A stretch of DNA of 64,000 nt from Thermoplasmata archaeon UBA61 (lineage in GTDB: Archaea; Thermoplasmatota; Thermoplasmata; Lutacidiplasmatales; UBA184), in contig DASW01000002.1 in NCBI GenBank assembly GCA_002503985.1, positions 186,001 through 250,000 of the forward strand. The letters are read 5' to 3'. Under the pieces are notes generated by a model, which saw only the letters and a program-made list of their open reading frames with translations, ran no database searches and was not told where the DNA came from. Of this stretch, positions 24,427-32,398 are shown piece after piece. Position 1 is the stretch's first letter, and each line of letters starts with the position of its first letter. A program made the translations under genes and the position numbers.

Positions 24427-25222
24427 GGTCCTTGAGCGAGAAGCGCAGGGCCTCGCGCGCGGTCAGCGAACCGTCGGTCTCGAACCGGAGGAAGAAATCC
24501 TCCTCGTCGGCCGTGACCTTGATCGACCCGTGCTCGCAGACCTCCTCACACGCCTTGCAGAAGATGCACTTCGGCTCGTCGGTGACCGAGAGCTTCCCGC
24601 CGGCGAACTCGAGGATCTTGACGGGGCAGGATGCGGCGGTGCGCTTCAGGCACGCGTCCGTGCATCCCTCCTTCTTCGCGATCTTGACGTGCGGGCGCGG
24701 GTACATCCCGACCCCGTGGGCCACCTGCCACTTCGCGTGCTCGCGCGCCGTCCCGACCACCGCCGTCATGTAGGCGAGCAGCGCCTGGCGCGCGCCGAGC
24801 CGTACGATCGGCACGTCCGGTTCGAGGATCGCGAGGGAGCTGTCCCCGAGGGGGACGACGTCCTTTGCGTAGACGGTGCACGGGCCCTTCTTGTCGACCG
24901 AGAACATCACCTGACAGTGGACGCACCCGGCCCCGCCGCACTCGCATTCGGACTTGCGCCGGAACTGCGAGAGGTCGGTCGGGATCGGCAGTAGTCCGAG
25001 CCGCAGCGCCACCGCCTCGTCGAACATGCTGGTCGAGGAATCGTAGTCCTTGCTGGTCGCCTCGTCGCGGATCGGGCCGAGGTGGAACTCGACGTCCTCG
25101 ATGGCGAGCTTCGGCACGTCCGAGAGGAGCGTGCGCCGGATCGCGTTGACCTGGGAGGCGGTCATCCCCTCGACCTCGAGCGCGGTCGAGCGGGGCTTCA
25201 GTTCCTGGACCGTGATCGCCAT
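24377..25222 (-). CDS. rpoD: DNA-directed RNA polymerase subunit D (Rpo3)
   Basis: A 281-aa alpha-like subunit that nucleates polymerase assembly with subunit L. The assembly region MTASQVNAIRRTLLSDVPKL is typical. A Cys cluster CECGGAGCVHC lies near residues 93-103. The ferredoxin-like domain keeps C187, C191, C199 and C219, C222, C225, C229. This is enough for one full [4Fe-4S] cluster and possibly a second site with three ligands. It is the last gene of rps13-rps4-rps11-rpoD, 3 nt after rps11. Its 3' end overlaps pelA on the opposite strand. Confidence 0.96.
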   Translation of the reverse strand: MAITVQELKPRSTALEVEGMTASQVNAIRRTLLSDVPKLAIEDVEFHLGPIRDEATSKDYDSSTSMFDEAVALRLGLLPIPTDLSQFRRKSECECGGAGCVHCQVMFSVDKKGPCTVYAKDVVPLGDSSLAILEPDVPIVRLGARQALLAYMTAVVGTAREHAKWQVAHGVGMYPRPHVKIAKKEGCTDACLKRTAASCPVKILEFAGGKLSVTDEPKCIFCKACEEVCEHGSIKVTADEEDFFLRFETDGSLTAREALRFSLKDLKRRFEELREAIQAIP

Positions 25223-25225
25223 CGG

Positions 25226-25609
25226 TTACACCCGCCGGCCGCGGCGGCCTCCCTTCGGCTTCGTGCCGTCGTGGGGCACCGGGGTGACGTCCTCGATTCG
25301 CTGGATCCGGACCCCGGCCCGGGCGAGCGCCCGGATCGCGGCCTGAGCGCCGGGTCCGGGAGACCGGGAGAGGTTCCCGCCGGGCGCGCGGACTCGGACG
25401 TGGAGCGTGTCGTAGCCCTTTTCCTTGATGACGGCGGCGACCTGGTCGGCCGCCTTCATCGCCGCGTACGGGCTCGACTCGTCCCGGGCGGCCTTGACGA
25501 CCATCCCGCCGGTCGCCTTCGCGAGGGTCTCCGCGCCGGTGATGTCGGTGACGGTGATGTGGATGTTGTTGTAGCTCGCGAAGATGTGCGCGATGCCGAC
25601 CTTCGCCAT
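25226..25609 (-). CDS. rps11: Ribosomal protein S11 (uS11)
   Basis: A 127-aa small-subunit protein of the platform near the mRNA exit. The signature IAHIFASYNNIHITVTDITG and the C-terminal PVPHDGTKPKGGRRGRRV are unmistakable; KATGGMVVKAARDESSPYAA lies between. Length is normal. It lies 3 nt downstream of rps4 and 3 nt upstream of rpoD in the usual archaeal order. Confidence 0.98.
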   Translation of the reverse strand: MAKVGIAHIFASYNNIHITVTDITGAETLAKATGGMVVKAARDESSPYAAMKAADQVAAVIKEKGYDTLHVRVRAPGGNLSRSPGPGAQAAIRALARAGVRIQRIEDVTPVPHDGTKPKGGRRGRRV

Positions 25610-25612
25610 GGC

Positions 25613-26212
25613 CTAGGCACCCCCTACCGCCGGAGGCTCGGGCGTGGGCGGGGGCGTCGGGGCGGCGCGGGCCTGCAGCCGCTCCCGCAGGGCGACCCGG
25701 ACCATGTGGTCGTCGTTCGCGAGGGGGCTCGTCGGGCAGTAGGCGATCAACGGTTCCTCGGCCGAGGGCACGAGGTAGCCGGGGCGCGTGACACGGTGGT
25801 CGCCGATCGACATGTGACCGTGCGAGATCCACTGCCGAGCGCCGTTGGCGGTCGGGGCGAGCCCGCGGTTGAACACGATCCACTCGAACCGGCGCTGCAG
25901 GAGGTCCTCGGTCGTGAGCGCGAGGACATCGTCGATCGTGGGGGTCCCCACCGGCAGGAGGCCGAGTCGGGTCAGTCGGCCGATAAGCTGGTCGGTCTCA
26001 CGGCGGGCCTGCGGCGCCCCGGTCCTCAATCGGGCCTGAAGGTCCCGGGCCTGGCCGCGGAAGCCCCGAAGGATCGATTGGGCCTTCCAGAGCTCCCGTT
26101 TGTTCTTGAGGCCGTACTTCGTGAGCAGCTTACGCTCCTCCTCCATCCGCGCCGCCTCCCACGGATGCTTCGGAGTGTCGTAGGTGCGTCTCAGGAACTT
26201 CGGGTCGCCCAT
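25613..26212 (-). CDS. rps4: Ribosomal protein S4 (uS4)
   Basis: A 199-aa primary 16S-rRNA-binding protein. The archaeal start MGDPKFLRRTYDTPKHPWEA leads to the S4 RNA-binding domain LQRRFEWIVFNRGLA then QWISHGHMSIGDHRV. It ends in a Pro/Ala-rich tail of about 20 residues. It sits between rps13 (10 nt upstream) and rps11. Confidence 0.97.
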   Translation of the reverse strand: MGDPKFLRRTYDTPKHPWEAARMEEERKLLTKYGLKNKRELWKAQSILRGFRGQARDLQARLRTGAPQARRETDQLIGRLTRLGLLPVGTPTIDDVLALTTEDLLQRRFEWIVFNRGLAPTANGARQWISHGHMSIGDHRVTRPGYLVPSAEEPLIAYCPTSPLANDDHMVRVALRERLQARAAPTPPPTPEPPAVGGA

Positions 26213-26222
26213 CGTGGATCCC

Positions 26223-26963
26223 TCACACCTTCTTCGCGGCGGGCGCCGCCGGAGCTGCGGCCGCCGCCGGAGCCGCCGCCGCCGGGGCCTCTTCCTTGCC
26301 CGCGGCGGCTGCCGCTTCCTTGGCGGCCTTCTTGATAACGCCCGCGGCCATGCCCGTCCGACCGTTGGACCGAGTCCGCTGTCCGCGGACCTTTTGGCCC
26401 CGCTCGTGGCGGACGCCGCGGTAGCTACGGATCATCTTCATCACGTTGATGTCGTCCCGACGCCGAGTCTCAAGGTCGGGGCCGAAGAAGTGGGGGGACT
26501 CTCCCACGAACGGCTCGTTCGGGTGGTTGACCATCCAGACGGGCAGCTTCGTGGCGAGCGACCCGAGCGTCGTCTCGAGCGCCTCGACGGTCGTCTCGGG
26601 CAGGTTCCCGATCATCTCGCTGGCGTTCACCTCGGCGAGGCGACAGGCGACCTCGGAGATTCGAAGGCCGACCCCGCGCACGCCGGTGAGGGCGAGCGCC
26701 GTCGGGCGGGTGCCGTCCAGGTCGGTGTTGGCGATGCGGACGATGTACCGGAAGTTCGGATTGTCGGGGATGATCTTGGTGGTCTTGCCCGGCGCGCCGG
26801 GTTTCGACTTGCCCTTCGATTCCTTGGCGTCCTTCGGCTCCTTCCCCTTGCCGAGTTTCTCCTTCCGAGCCGCCTTCTCCGCACCGGGCCCAGGCCCGGC
26901 GTCCGCGGCGGTCGCGGCTGGTTCGGCCGGGGCTTCCTTCGGTTCCTTGGGCGCGACGGTCAC
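26223..26963 (-). CDS. rps13: Ribosomal protein S13 (uS13) with long low-complexity tails
   Basis: A 246-aa protein. The conserved core begins FRYIVRIANTDLDGTRPTAL and runs to the C-terminal RSYRGVRHERGQKVRGQRT, about 145 residues as in other archaea. Before it are about 70 residues rich in Ala, Pro, Glu and Lys. After it are about 35 residues of Ala/Lys (AAAAAGKEEAP and AAAAPAAPAAKKV). Both tails look disordered. The first is Lys-rich enough to contact rRNA. GTG start at 26961-26963; a later start is possible but would leave the basic tail untranslated. First gene of the operon. A CTCTTAACGG element near 27063-27071 may be its promoter. Confidence 0.93.
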   Translation of the reverse strand: MTVAPKEPKEAPAEPAATAADAGPGPGAEKAARKEKLGKGKEPKDAKESKGKSKPGAPGKTTKIIPDNPNFRYIVRIANTDLDGTRPTALALTGVRGVGLRISEVACRLAEVNASEMIGNLPETTVEALETTLGSLATKLPVWMVNHPNEPFVGESPHFFGPDLETRRRDDINVMKMIRSYRGVRHERGQKVRGQRTRSNGRTGMAAGVIKKAAKEAAAAAGKEEAPAAAAPAAAAAPAAPAAKKV

Positions 26964-27118
26964 TCCCCTAGGGGTGGAGCCTCACCGGAAGGGGGCGAAC
27001 GGTCGGACGGACGCCGGGTTCGACCCCCTCCATCGAGGGCGCGGCCGCCGAGAAAGCCGTGCCTCTTAACGGCTTCGGCCGACGAAACGGCGGCAACCGA
27101 CGCCGCACACCCCGACCG

Positions 27119-27760
27119 TCACGCCGCGGGTTCGGTCCGCGCACGTCGGGCTTCGAGCACGCGATAACCGGAGCCCCGGCCGAGGACGGCGACCGGTCCG
27201 GGCCAGTGCGCCTCGAGCCATTCCTGGTAGAACCGGATCCCCTGGCTTCCTTTTCCGACCAAGACGAGGCGCCCGTCGGGCGCAAGATGGTCCGGGGCCT
27301 CCGAGAGGATTCGGAGGACGAGCGGGCGGCCGGCGTGGTAGGGAGGGTTGGTCGCGATCACGTCGAAGGTCTCGTCGGCGACGGGCGTGTAGAGGGACCC
27401 GACTCGAACCTCGGCGTTCTTGACGCCGTTCCTCTCCAGGTTCTCCCGGGCGAGCCGGGCGGCCCTCCGGTTCACGTCGGTCAGCACGACCCGCCCGTCC
27501 CGCGCGGACTTCGCGGCCGCGACCCCGACCGGCCCCCACCCGCAGCCGAGGTCCATGACCCGGTCCGTCCGACGGAAGGTGAGGTTCTCGATGAGCAGCG
27601 CGGTCCCGGGGTCGATCCCGTGCGAGGCGAACATGCCGGAATCGACCACGAACGTCAGCATCTCCCCCTGGTAGAGGAACCGTCGCTCGGAGCGGACCGA
27701 GCGGGTGTGCGGCTGCTCGGCGAAGTACTGTTCGCTGACCGGGAGTTCCTCGTCCGACAT
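27119..27760 (-). CDS. RsmC/MTS-like class I methyltransferase
   Basis: A 213-aa SAM-dependent methyltransferase of the small MTS-domain type. It has VMDLGCGWGPVGVAAAKSA (SAM loop), VLTDVNRRAARLARENLERN (second strand acid) and the active-site motif IATNPPYHAGRP. NPPY is typical of enzymes that methylate exocyclic amines of guanine or adenine in RNA. The N-terminal segment EQYFAEQPHTRSVRSE with LLIENLTF also occurs in archaeal RsmC-like proteins. It starts 2 nt after the dnaJ stop, so it is cotranscribed with dnaJ. The substrate RNA is unknown. Confidence 0.87.
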   Translation of the reverse strand: MSDEELPVSEQYFAEQPHTRSVRSERRFLYQGEMLTFVVDSGMFASHGIDPGTALLIENLTFRRTDRVMDLGCGWGPVGVAAAKSARDGRVVLTDVNRRAARLARENLERNGVKNAEVRVGSLYTPVADETFDVIATNPPYHAGRPLVLRILSEAPDHLAPDGRLVLVGKGSQGIRFYQEWLEAHWPGPVAVLGRGSGYRVLEARRARTEPAA

Positions 27761-27762
27761 CG

Positions 27763-28911
27763 TCAGGAGGACCGCCGACGGAACGACCAGTCCCGCTTCG
27801 AGGGGGCTGAGCTCCCGGCCCCCAGCGCCTCGCGGAGGAGCTCCTTCTCATGCCCGGAGAGCGACCGGGGGACCTCCACGTGGACGGTCACGATCTGGTC
27901 GCCGCGCGACGAGCCCCGGAACCGAGGGAATCCCTTCGCTCGCAGGCGGAACTGGGTCTCGGGCTGGGTCCCGGCCGGGATCTTGAGGGCCGCCCGACCC
28001 TCGATCGTCGCGACCTCGACCTCGCCGCCGAGGAGCGCGACCGAGAGGGGGACGGTTGTCTCCGAGAACAAGTCCGTGCCCTCCCGGTGGAAATCCGCAG
28101 AGGGCTCTAAGATGACCTGCACGAAGAGGTCGCCGGCCCTCCCGCCTCTCACCCCGACGGTGCCATGCCCCGGGACCCGGAGGACCGAGCCGTCGTCGAC
28201 CCCCGGCGGGACCGTGAGCTCGATCCGCTCGACCGTGGTCGTCCTTCCGTTCCCCCCGCACGTGGGGCACTTCTCGAGGACCCGCTGGCCTAGGCCGTGG
28301 CAACGCGGGCACTCGGCGATCGTGATGAGCTGTGTGTAGCCGCGGTTCTGCACCCTTCGTACCTGGCCCTCGCCCCGACACTCCGAGCACGTTTCGAGGG
28401 CGGTACCGTTTCGGGCTCCCGTGCCGTGACAATCGGCGCACGGACCGGTGTGCGGCACTTCCACCGTGGGGTGGGCCCCCTGCACGGCGGCGAGGAGAGG
28501 GAGACGGATAGTGAGCTCGACGTCGCTCCCCCGGTAGGGTCCGGCCATCCGGCCGCCACCTCCGAACGGCATCCCGAACCCGGCGAAGACCTGCTGGAAG
28601 AGGGGGGACGCTCCGAGAAGGTCCTCGAGGTCTCCCATGTGGGTGAAGTTCTGCCAGTTGAAGCCGCCCGGACCGAAGTCGGTCTCGACCCCCGCGAACC
28701 CGAGCTGGTCGTACTTCTGCCGTTTGTCGGCGTCCGCGAGGACCTCGTAGGCCTCGGAGAACTCCTTGAACTTCTCCTCGGCGGCCTTCGGGTTCTCCTT
28801 GGCCACGTCCGGGTGGTACTGACGGGCGAGGCGCCGGTACGCCTGACGGATATCGTCCTCCGTCGCGGTCTTGGGAACGCCGAGGACTTCGTAGTAATCG
28901 CGTTTGGCCAT
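27763..28911 (-). CDS. dnaJ: Chaperone DnaJ (type I Hsp40)
   Basis: A 382-aa co-chaperone that delivers unfolded proteins to DnaK and triggers its ATPase. Domains in order: J domain (KRDYYEVLGVPKTATEDDI; HPD near residue 33), a short Gly/Phe region, four zinc repeats CADCHGTG, CSECRGEG, CPRCHGLG and CPTCGGNG, and two C-terminal substrate-binding domains. DnaK and GrpE are not in the window. Archaeal DnaJ is generally of bacterial origin. It has its own TATA element inside the 3' end of the SAM-hydrolase gene and is followed by a methyltransferase gene. Confidence 0.96.
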   Translation of the reverse strand: MAKRDYYEVLGVPKTATEDDIRQAYRRLARQYHPDVAKENPKAAEEKFKEFSEAYEVLADADKRQKYDQLGFAGVETDFGPGGFNWQNFTHMGDLEDLLGASPLFQQVFAGFGMPFGGGGRMAGPYRGSDVELTIRLPLLAAVQGAHPTVEVPHTGPCADCHGTGARNGTALETCSECRGEGQVRRVQNRGYTQLITIAECPRCHGLGQRVLEKCPTCGGNGRTTTVERIELTVPPGVDDGSVLRVPGHGTVGVRGGRAGDLFVQVILEPSADFHREGTDLFSETTVPLSVALLGGEVEVATIEGRAALKIPAGTQPETQFRLRAKGFPRFRGSSRGDQIVTVHVEVPRSLSGHEKELLREALGAGSSAPSKRDWSFRRRSS

Positions 28912-28938
28912 GAGGTTCTCGCCCGGAAAGACGGTCCG

Positions 28939-29808
28939 TTAGCGCCGATTCCTAGGTCGCGCGCTATTAGCTTTTTCAGTCCGAGTCCTCGGCCGCCGAC
29001 GCCAGGCTAGCCCGACGTTCGAACCCACCCCGACCCGAAGGAGGTCCGCCGCCCGCCCCTCTCCGACCGCGACCTCGACGAGCCCAAAGCTCGAGGCGAG
29101 GGTCCCGAGGGCGCCGCGGCCGAGCGATTCGTAGCTGGCCACCCAGGGGACCTCACGGACCCGCCCCCTTCCCACGGCGAGCGTGAGCCGGGAGACCATC
29201 GTACCGACCCATCGGGAGGGCACGTTCGTGATGAGGTTCCCGAACCGGTCCACGTGGAGCACCTCGCCACGGGCTCCGGCCCGGGCTCGGAGGGCCTTGG
29301 GGATTGAGTACGGCTTGGGCACCGTGGTCGGACCCAGGACCGACGGACGGGCACCGCCCGCGAGGGACGCGGCCGCGGGGGCGAAGACATCCCGCCCGTC
29401 GAACGTCGTTCCCACCGCGGGTCTCCGTCGAAGCCTCGCAGGGTCGATCCGATACGCCGCCCGGACCCCGAGCTCCTCGGCGAGCGGAACGAGGAGGCCG
29501 TTGTCCGGACCGACCAGGAGCGGTCCGGCCTTCGTGGCGATCGCGATCGGCGCACGACGACCTCCGACCCCCGGGTCAATGACCGCGAGATGCACCGTGG
29601 ACGGAGGGAACCCTCTCGCCATCTCGCGTAGCAGGAACGCGGCCTCCTCTACCCCGTGCCCCGGTAGGTCGTGGGCGAGGTCGACCACCTGGCTCGGGTC
29701 GACGCCGCCGGCGATGAGCGCCGCCTTCATCTGGGCGGCGTAGGCCCAGCCCACGTCGCTCGTGAGGGTGACAAGCCGCCCGCCGCGTGACCTCGGCCGA
29801 CGCGCCAA
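28939..29808 (-). CDS. SAM hydrolase / adenosyl-fluoride synthase-like (DUF62)
   Basis: A 289-aa enzyme of the DUF62 family, which splits S-adenosylmethionine with water to adenosine and methionine. Motifs seen: VTLTSDVGWAYAAQMKAAL, PGHGVEEAAFLLREMA, LAVIDPGVGG, VGPDNGLLVPLAE, TFDGRDVFAPAAASLA and VDRFGNLITNVP. Together they form the conserved Asp/His/Arg site of the family. The TTG start at 29806-29808 is the only codon that keeps the family N-terminus. It follows two small genes on the same strand (a RAM protein and a three-helix membrane protein). Confidence 0.92.
   Translation of the reverse strand: MARRPRSRGGRLVTLTSDVGWAYAAQMKAALIAGGVDPSQVVDLAHDLPGHGVEEAAFLLREMARGFPPSTVHLAVIDPGVGGRRAPIAIATKAGPLLVGPDNGLLVPLAEELGVRAAYRIDPARLRRRPAVGTTFDGRDVFAPAAASLAGGARPSVLGPTTVPKPYSIPKALRARAGARGEVLHVDRFGNLITNVPSRWVGTMVSRLTLAVGRGRVREVPWVASYESLGRGALGTLASSFGLVEVAVGEGRAADLLRVGVGSNVGLAWRRRPRTRTEKANSARPRNRR
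28966..28977 (-). promoter_or_regulatory. Internal promoter for dnaJ
   Basis: An AAAAAGCTAATAG-like AT run on the minus strand inside the last codons of the SAM-hydrolase gene. It predicts a start near 28943 and a leader of about 30 nt to the dnaJ ATG. Confidence 0.4.
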
Positions 29809-29836
29809 GGTGTCCTGAGGGATCGGGTTGTGCCGT

Positions 29837-30172
29837 CTACGACTTCATGATCGCGACCAGGAAGATCCCGATCGCGGCCAGGGCGCCGATGACAGCGGCG
29901 ACGATGACGAGGACCGACTGGAAGATCAGCGAGCCGAGCTGGTCCGAGGCGGCCCCGAAGTCCCCGGCGTGGTAGAGGTAGGCAATCAACACGCCGACCA
30001 CCAGCCCCACGACCAATAGCGCGACGCCGATTGTCCGGCTCTTCCCGCTTCCGAAGTAGGCCGTGAAGATCCCGGCCAGGATCAGGAACAGGGCGAAGAC
30101 CAGCAGCAGCACGGCGACAAACGCATACCACTTCGAGAAATCTACCGAGGTAACAGCCAACAGATCGAACAT
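29837..30172 (-). CDS. Small membrane protein, three or four helices
   Basis: A 111-aa integral membrane protein with hydrophobic segments YAFVAVLLLVFALFLILAG, TIGVALLVVGLVVGVLIAYL and VLVIVAAVIGALAAIGIFLV. The last one ends almost at the C-terminus. No family recognised. It lies 10 nt after the RAM-domain gene, with AAAGGTG before its ATG, and 28 nt before the SAM-hydrolase gene, so the three probably share one transcript. Function unknown. Confidence 0.75.
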   Translation of the reverse strand: MFDLLAVTSVDFSKWYAFVAVLLLVFALFLILAGIFTAYFGSGKSRTIGVALLVVGLVVGVLIAYLYHAGDFGAASDQLGSLIFQSVLVIVAAVIGALAAIGIFLVAIMKS

Positions 30173-30182
30173 TTTGCACCTT

Positions 30183-30416
30183 TCAGAATTTGATGCCCGT
30201 AAGGGTCTTCGTATCGATTACGCCGGGGACCGAGCGGATCTTGTCAACGACGAGCTGGCCGAGCGCGTTGAAGTCCTCGGCCTCGACCTTGGCAATCAGG
30301 TCGTACTCTCCGAAGAGGGGGTGCAGCTCGACGATCCCTTTGACCCGAAGGAGCTCGGTGTAGACTTCATGCTCCTTCGCTGGCGCGGTGCTGATTAGGA
30401 CGAATCCAATCGCCAC
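30183..30416 (-). CDS. Stand-alone Lrp/AsnC effector-binding (RAM) domain
   Basis: A 77-aa protein made only of the ligand-binding and oligomerisation half of Lrp/AsnC regulators. It has IGFVLISTAPAKEHEVYTEL, then VELHPLFGEYDLIAKVEAED and PGVIDTKTLTGIKF. The DNA-binding helix-turn-helix is absent. Such stand-alone RAM proteins form rings that bind amino acids and may modulate full-length regulators. GTG start with GGAGGAG about 7 nt upstream. First gene of an operon with a membrane protein and SAM hydrolase. Confidence 0.9.
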   Translation of the reverse strand: MAIGFVLISTAPAKEHEVYTELLRVKGIVELHPLFGEYDLIAKVEAEDFNALGQLVVDKIRSVPGVIDTKTLTGIKF

Positions 30417-30454
30417 GCGGAAACTCCTCCGAGAGGCGGCGAGATGGTCCCCAG

Positions 30455-30463
30455 CTAATAAGC
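30455..30463 (-). promoter_or_regulatory. TATA box of the RAM operon
   Basis: GCTTATTAG on the minus strand, centred 43 nt before the GTG at 30416, giving a leader of about 16 nt that holds the GGAGGAG ribosome site. Confidence 0.5.
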
Positions 30464-30536
30464 GTGTCGAGGAACGATAGGGCGGGCCTCCTCAGGGAAC
30501 TCCCCCCACCGACCCCCGTCGCCACTCGAAAGACGG

Positions 30537-30552
30537 CCGCTTAAGTAAGCGG
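30537..30552 (+). promoter_or_regulatory. TATA element inside a perfect inverted repeat (MFS gene)
   Basis: CCGCTTA-AG-TAAGCGG: 7-bp arms, 2-bp spacer. Its centre lies about 29 nt before the ATG at 30574, where the TATA box of a leaderless gene belongs. A protein bound to the repeat would cover the TATA box, so it may be an operator. Confidence 0.45.
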
Positions 30553-30573
30553 CGTGTAGCCCCGGATTTGTAG

Positions 30574-31980
30574 ATGGCCCTCTCGCTCCGTACCTGGCCG
30601 AGCCGTTTTCTCGCCCGGCCGTGGCTTCTCGCTTTCGTTCCGATCAACGCCGCGACCGCCGGCTTCGGCGTCGTGCTTCCCCTTCTCATTCTCATCACGC
30701 TGCACGGATCTTGGGCCGACGTAGCGGTCGCGGCGACGCTGTTCAACAGCGCGGTCATCCTGATGTCGGTGGTCTGGGGCCATCTCTCGGACCGCTACCC
30801 CGCCCGACGTACCTTCCTGGTGATCAACTTCGCCGGGTACGGCGTCCTCTACGCGCTCCTCTCTGGAGTGCATTCGATCACCGCCCTCTACGCTCTCTAC
30901 GCGGTCATCGGCGCGATCGCTCCTGCGGGAGCAAGTGCATCGAACCTCCTGATCCTCGAGAAGTTCAGCGAACGCGAGCGTCCGAACGCGTTCGCCTCCT
31001 ACCAGGAGATGACGATGATCGGCTCGATCCTCGGGGTCCTGATCGGGTACTTCTGGACCCTGGCCTCCGAGGCTCTCCTGAACCTCCTGCTGTTGCTCGC
31101 CGCCCTCGCGTTCGTCAGCGCGGTCGCGATCTGGTTCGGCATCCGGGAGAGCGCTGAGAAGGCGAAGCCCACCCAGGTCGTCCACCATCCCGAAAGCCTC
31201 CTATCGCGGATCCGGACGATCACCTCGTTCCGGATCCCGATCCCGTTCTTCCCGACCCGCCCGTCCCTCGGCCCCGGCGTCTGGACCCGGTTCCGACGGT
31301 GGGCCCGCGCCGAGCTCCATCACGAGTTCCCGCTCATCATGATCGCGTCGTTCCTGTTCAACCTCTCCGGGAACCTGTTCAACATCTCCTACACGCCGTA
31401 CCTCTATTCGGCCGGCCTCGCGGCCTCGTCGATATTCCTGGTGAACGTCTCGAACAACTTCGCGCAGACGCTCGTCTTCCCGTTCACGGGCGGGCTCGCG
31501 ATGCGCTCCGGCCCCGACCGTCTGGTCCACCGGGCCGCGTACCTTCGGAGCCTGGGGTATCTCGCCACCGCGGGGTTCACGTTCGTCGCCTTCAGTTCCC
31601 CGGCGGCGTTCGAGGCGAACCTCCTGATCTACGGGATTCTCGGCGCCGCGATCGCGGTCTACACGACCGCGAGCTCCCTCATCCTGTTCCGTAGCCTCGT
31701 CGGACGGGACGCAGGAAGCCTGATCGGCGTGAACACCGCGCTCGGAGGCGTGGCCGCGGTCGGAGGCGCAGCCCTCTCGGGCGTCCTCTCCCTCATCGGC
31801 AGCTTCCGTCTGGTCTTCTTCGTCTCGGGCGGTCTGCTCCTCGTGTCGCTCCCGCTCTGGACCGCTGCGACGGTCGCGTACACGCGACGCCGGTACGGCC
31901 CCGCCCGCGACGCCGGCGGACCGCGAGAACCGGTGGTCAACCCCGCGGTCGATTCCGGCGCCGCCCTGAAGGCGTCCTGA
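30574..31980 (+). CDS. MFS transporter
   Basis: A 468-aa major facilitator with 12 helices. WGHLSDRYPARRTFLVINF is the loop-2 signature after helix 2, and the long central loop (about residues 195-250) is basic. The C-terminal half has ITSFRIPIPFFPTRPS in the loop, then LIMIASFLFNLSGNLF and NTALGGVAAVGGAALSGVLS. Substrate unknown; exporters of small molecules are the nearest pattern. It runs convergently into the mptD gene with a 44-nt overlap of coding ends. Confidence 0.88.
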   Translation: MALSLRTWPSRFLARPWLLAFVPINAATAGFGVVLPLLILITLHGSWADVAVAATLFNSAVILMSVVWGHLSDRYPARRTFLVINFAGYGVLYALLSGVHSITALYALYAVIGAIAPAGASASNLLILEKFSERERPNAFASYQEMTMIGSILGVLIGYFWTLASEALLNLLLLLAALAFVSAVAIWFGIRESAEKAKPTQVVHHPESLLSRIRTITSFRIPIPFFPTRPSLGPGVWTRFRRWARAELHHEFPLIMIASFLFNLSGNLFNISYTPYLYSAGLAASSIFLVNVSNNFAQTLVFPFTGGLAMRSGPDRLVHRAAYLRSLGYLATAGFTFVAFSSPAAFEANLLIYGILGAAIAVYTTASSLILFRSLVGRDAGSLIGVNTALGGVAAVGGAALSGVLSLIGSFRLVFFVSGGLLLVSLPLWTAATVAYTRRRYGPARDAGGPREPVVNPAVDSGAALKAS

Positions 31981-32398
31981 GGGGCCGGGTCGTGCGAGAC
32001 CTGCCGCCGGGGGAGCGGCCCGGGTCGTCCATCCGGACGACCTTCATCAGCGTGTACCTCAGGTCGGGTCGGTGCTGGAGGCGCGCCTCCACTGCCGTCC
32101 GGCCGTCCACGAGCTGGACGCTCACGTCGAGCATCTCGGGGGTGAGGTAGCGGTACGCGAACCTCCCGCGACCGAGCGGTCCCCCGCGCTTCGGATGGAT
32201 CCCGACCGTGACCCGACGCACGAACGGCTGAAGCCCGACCGCCGCCTCGATCGCACGTGCGAGCGAGGCCGCCGTCCGGTCCGAGACCGGGATGCCCAGG
32301 TACTGGTGGAAGACGCCTCCGAGCTTGATCCCGGCTTCGAAGAGGAGCGTCTCCCGACGCGAGAGTCGGGGCGCGCGGTCGCGGCCTGAGGGGGTCAT
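31937..32398 (-). CDS. mptD: Archaeal dihydroneopterin aldolase MptD
   Basis: A 153-aa protein matching the archaea-specific aldolase that splits 7,8-dihydroneopterin in pterin-cofactor synthesis (THF or methanopterin). The hallmark is LLFEAGIKLGGVFHQYLGIP at residues about 18-37, then SDRTAASLARAIEAAVGLQP. The conserved domain ends near KVVRMDD. About 25 Arg-rich residues extend beyond and overlap the MFS gene. The ATG at 32398 overlaps the pssA stop (ATGA). The longer open frame upstream is antisense shadow. Its product would feed the THF enzymes Fhs and FolD. Confidence 0.9.
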   Translation of the reverse strand: MTPSGRDRAPRLSRRETLLFEAGIKLGGVFHQYLGIPVSDRTAASLARAIEAAVGLQPFVRRVTVGIHPKRGGPLGRGRFAYRYLTPEMLDVSVQLVDGRTAVEARLQHRPDLRYTLMKVVRMDDPGRSPGGRSRTTRPLRTPSGRRRNRPRG

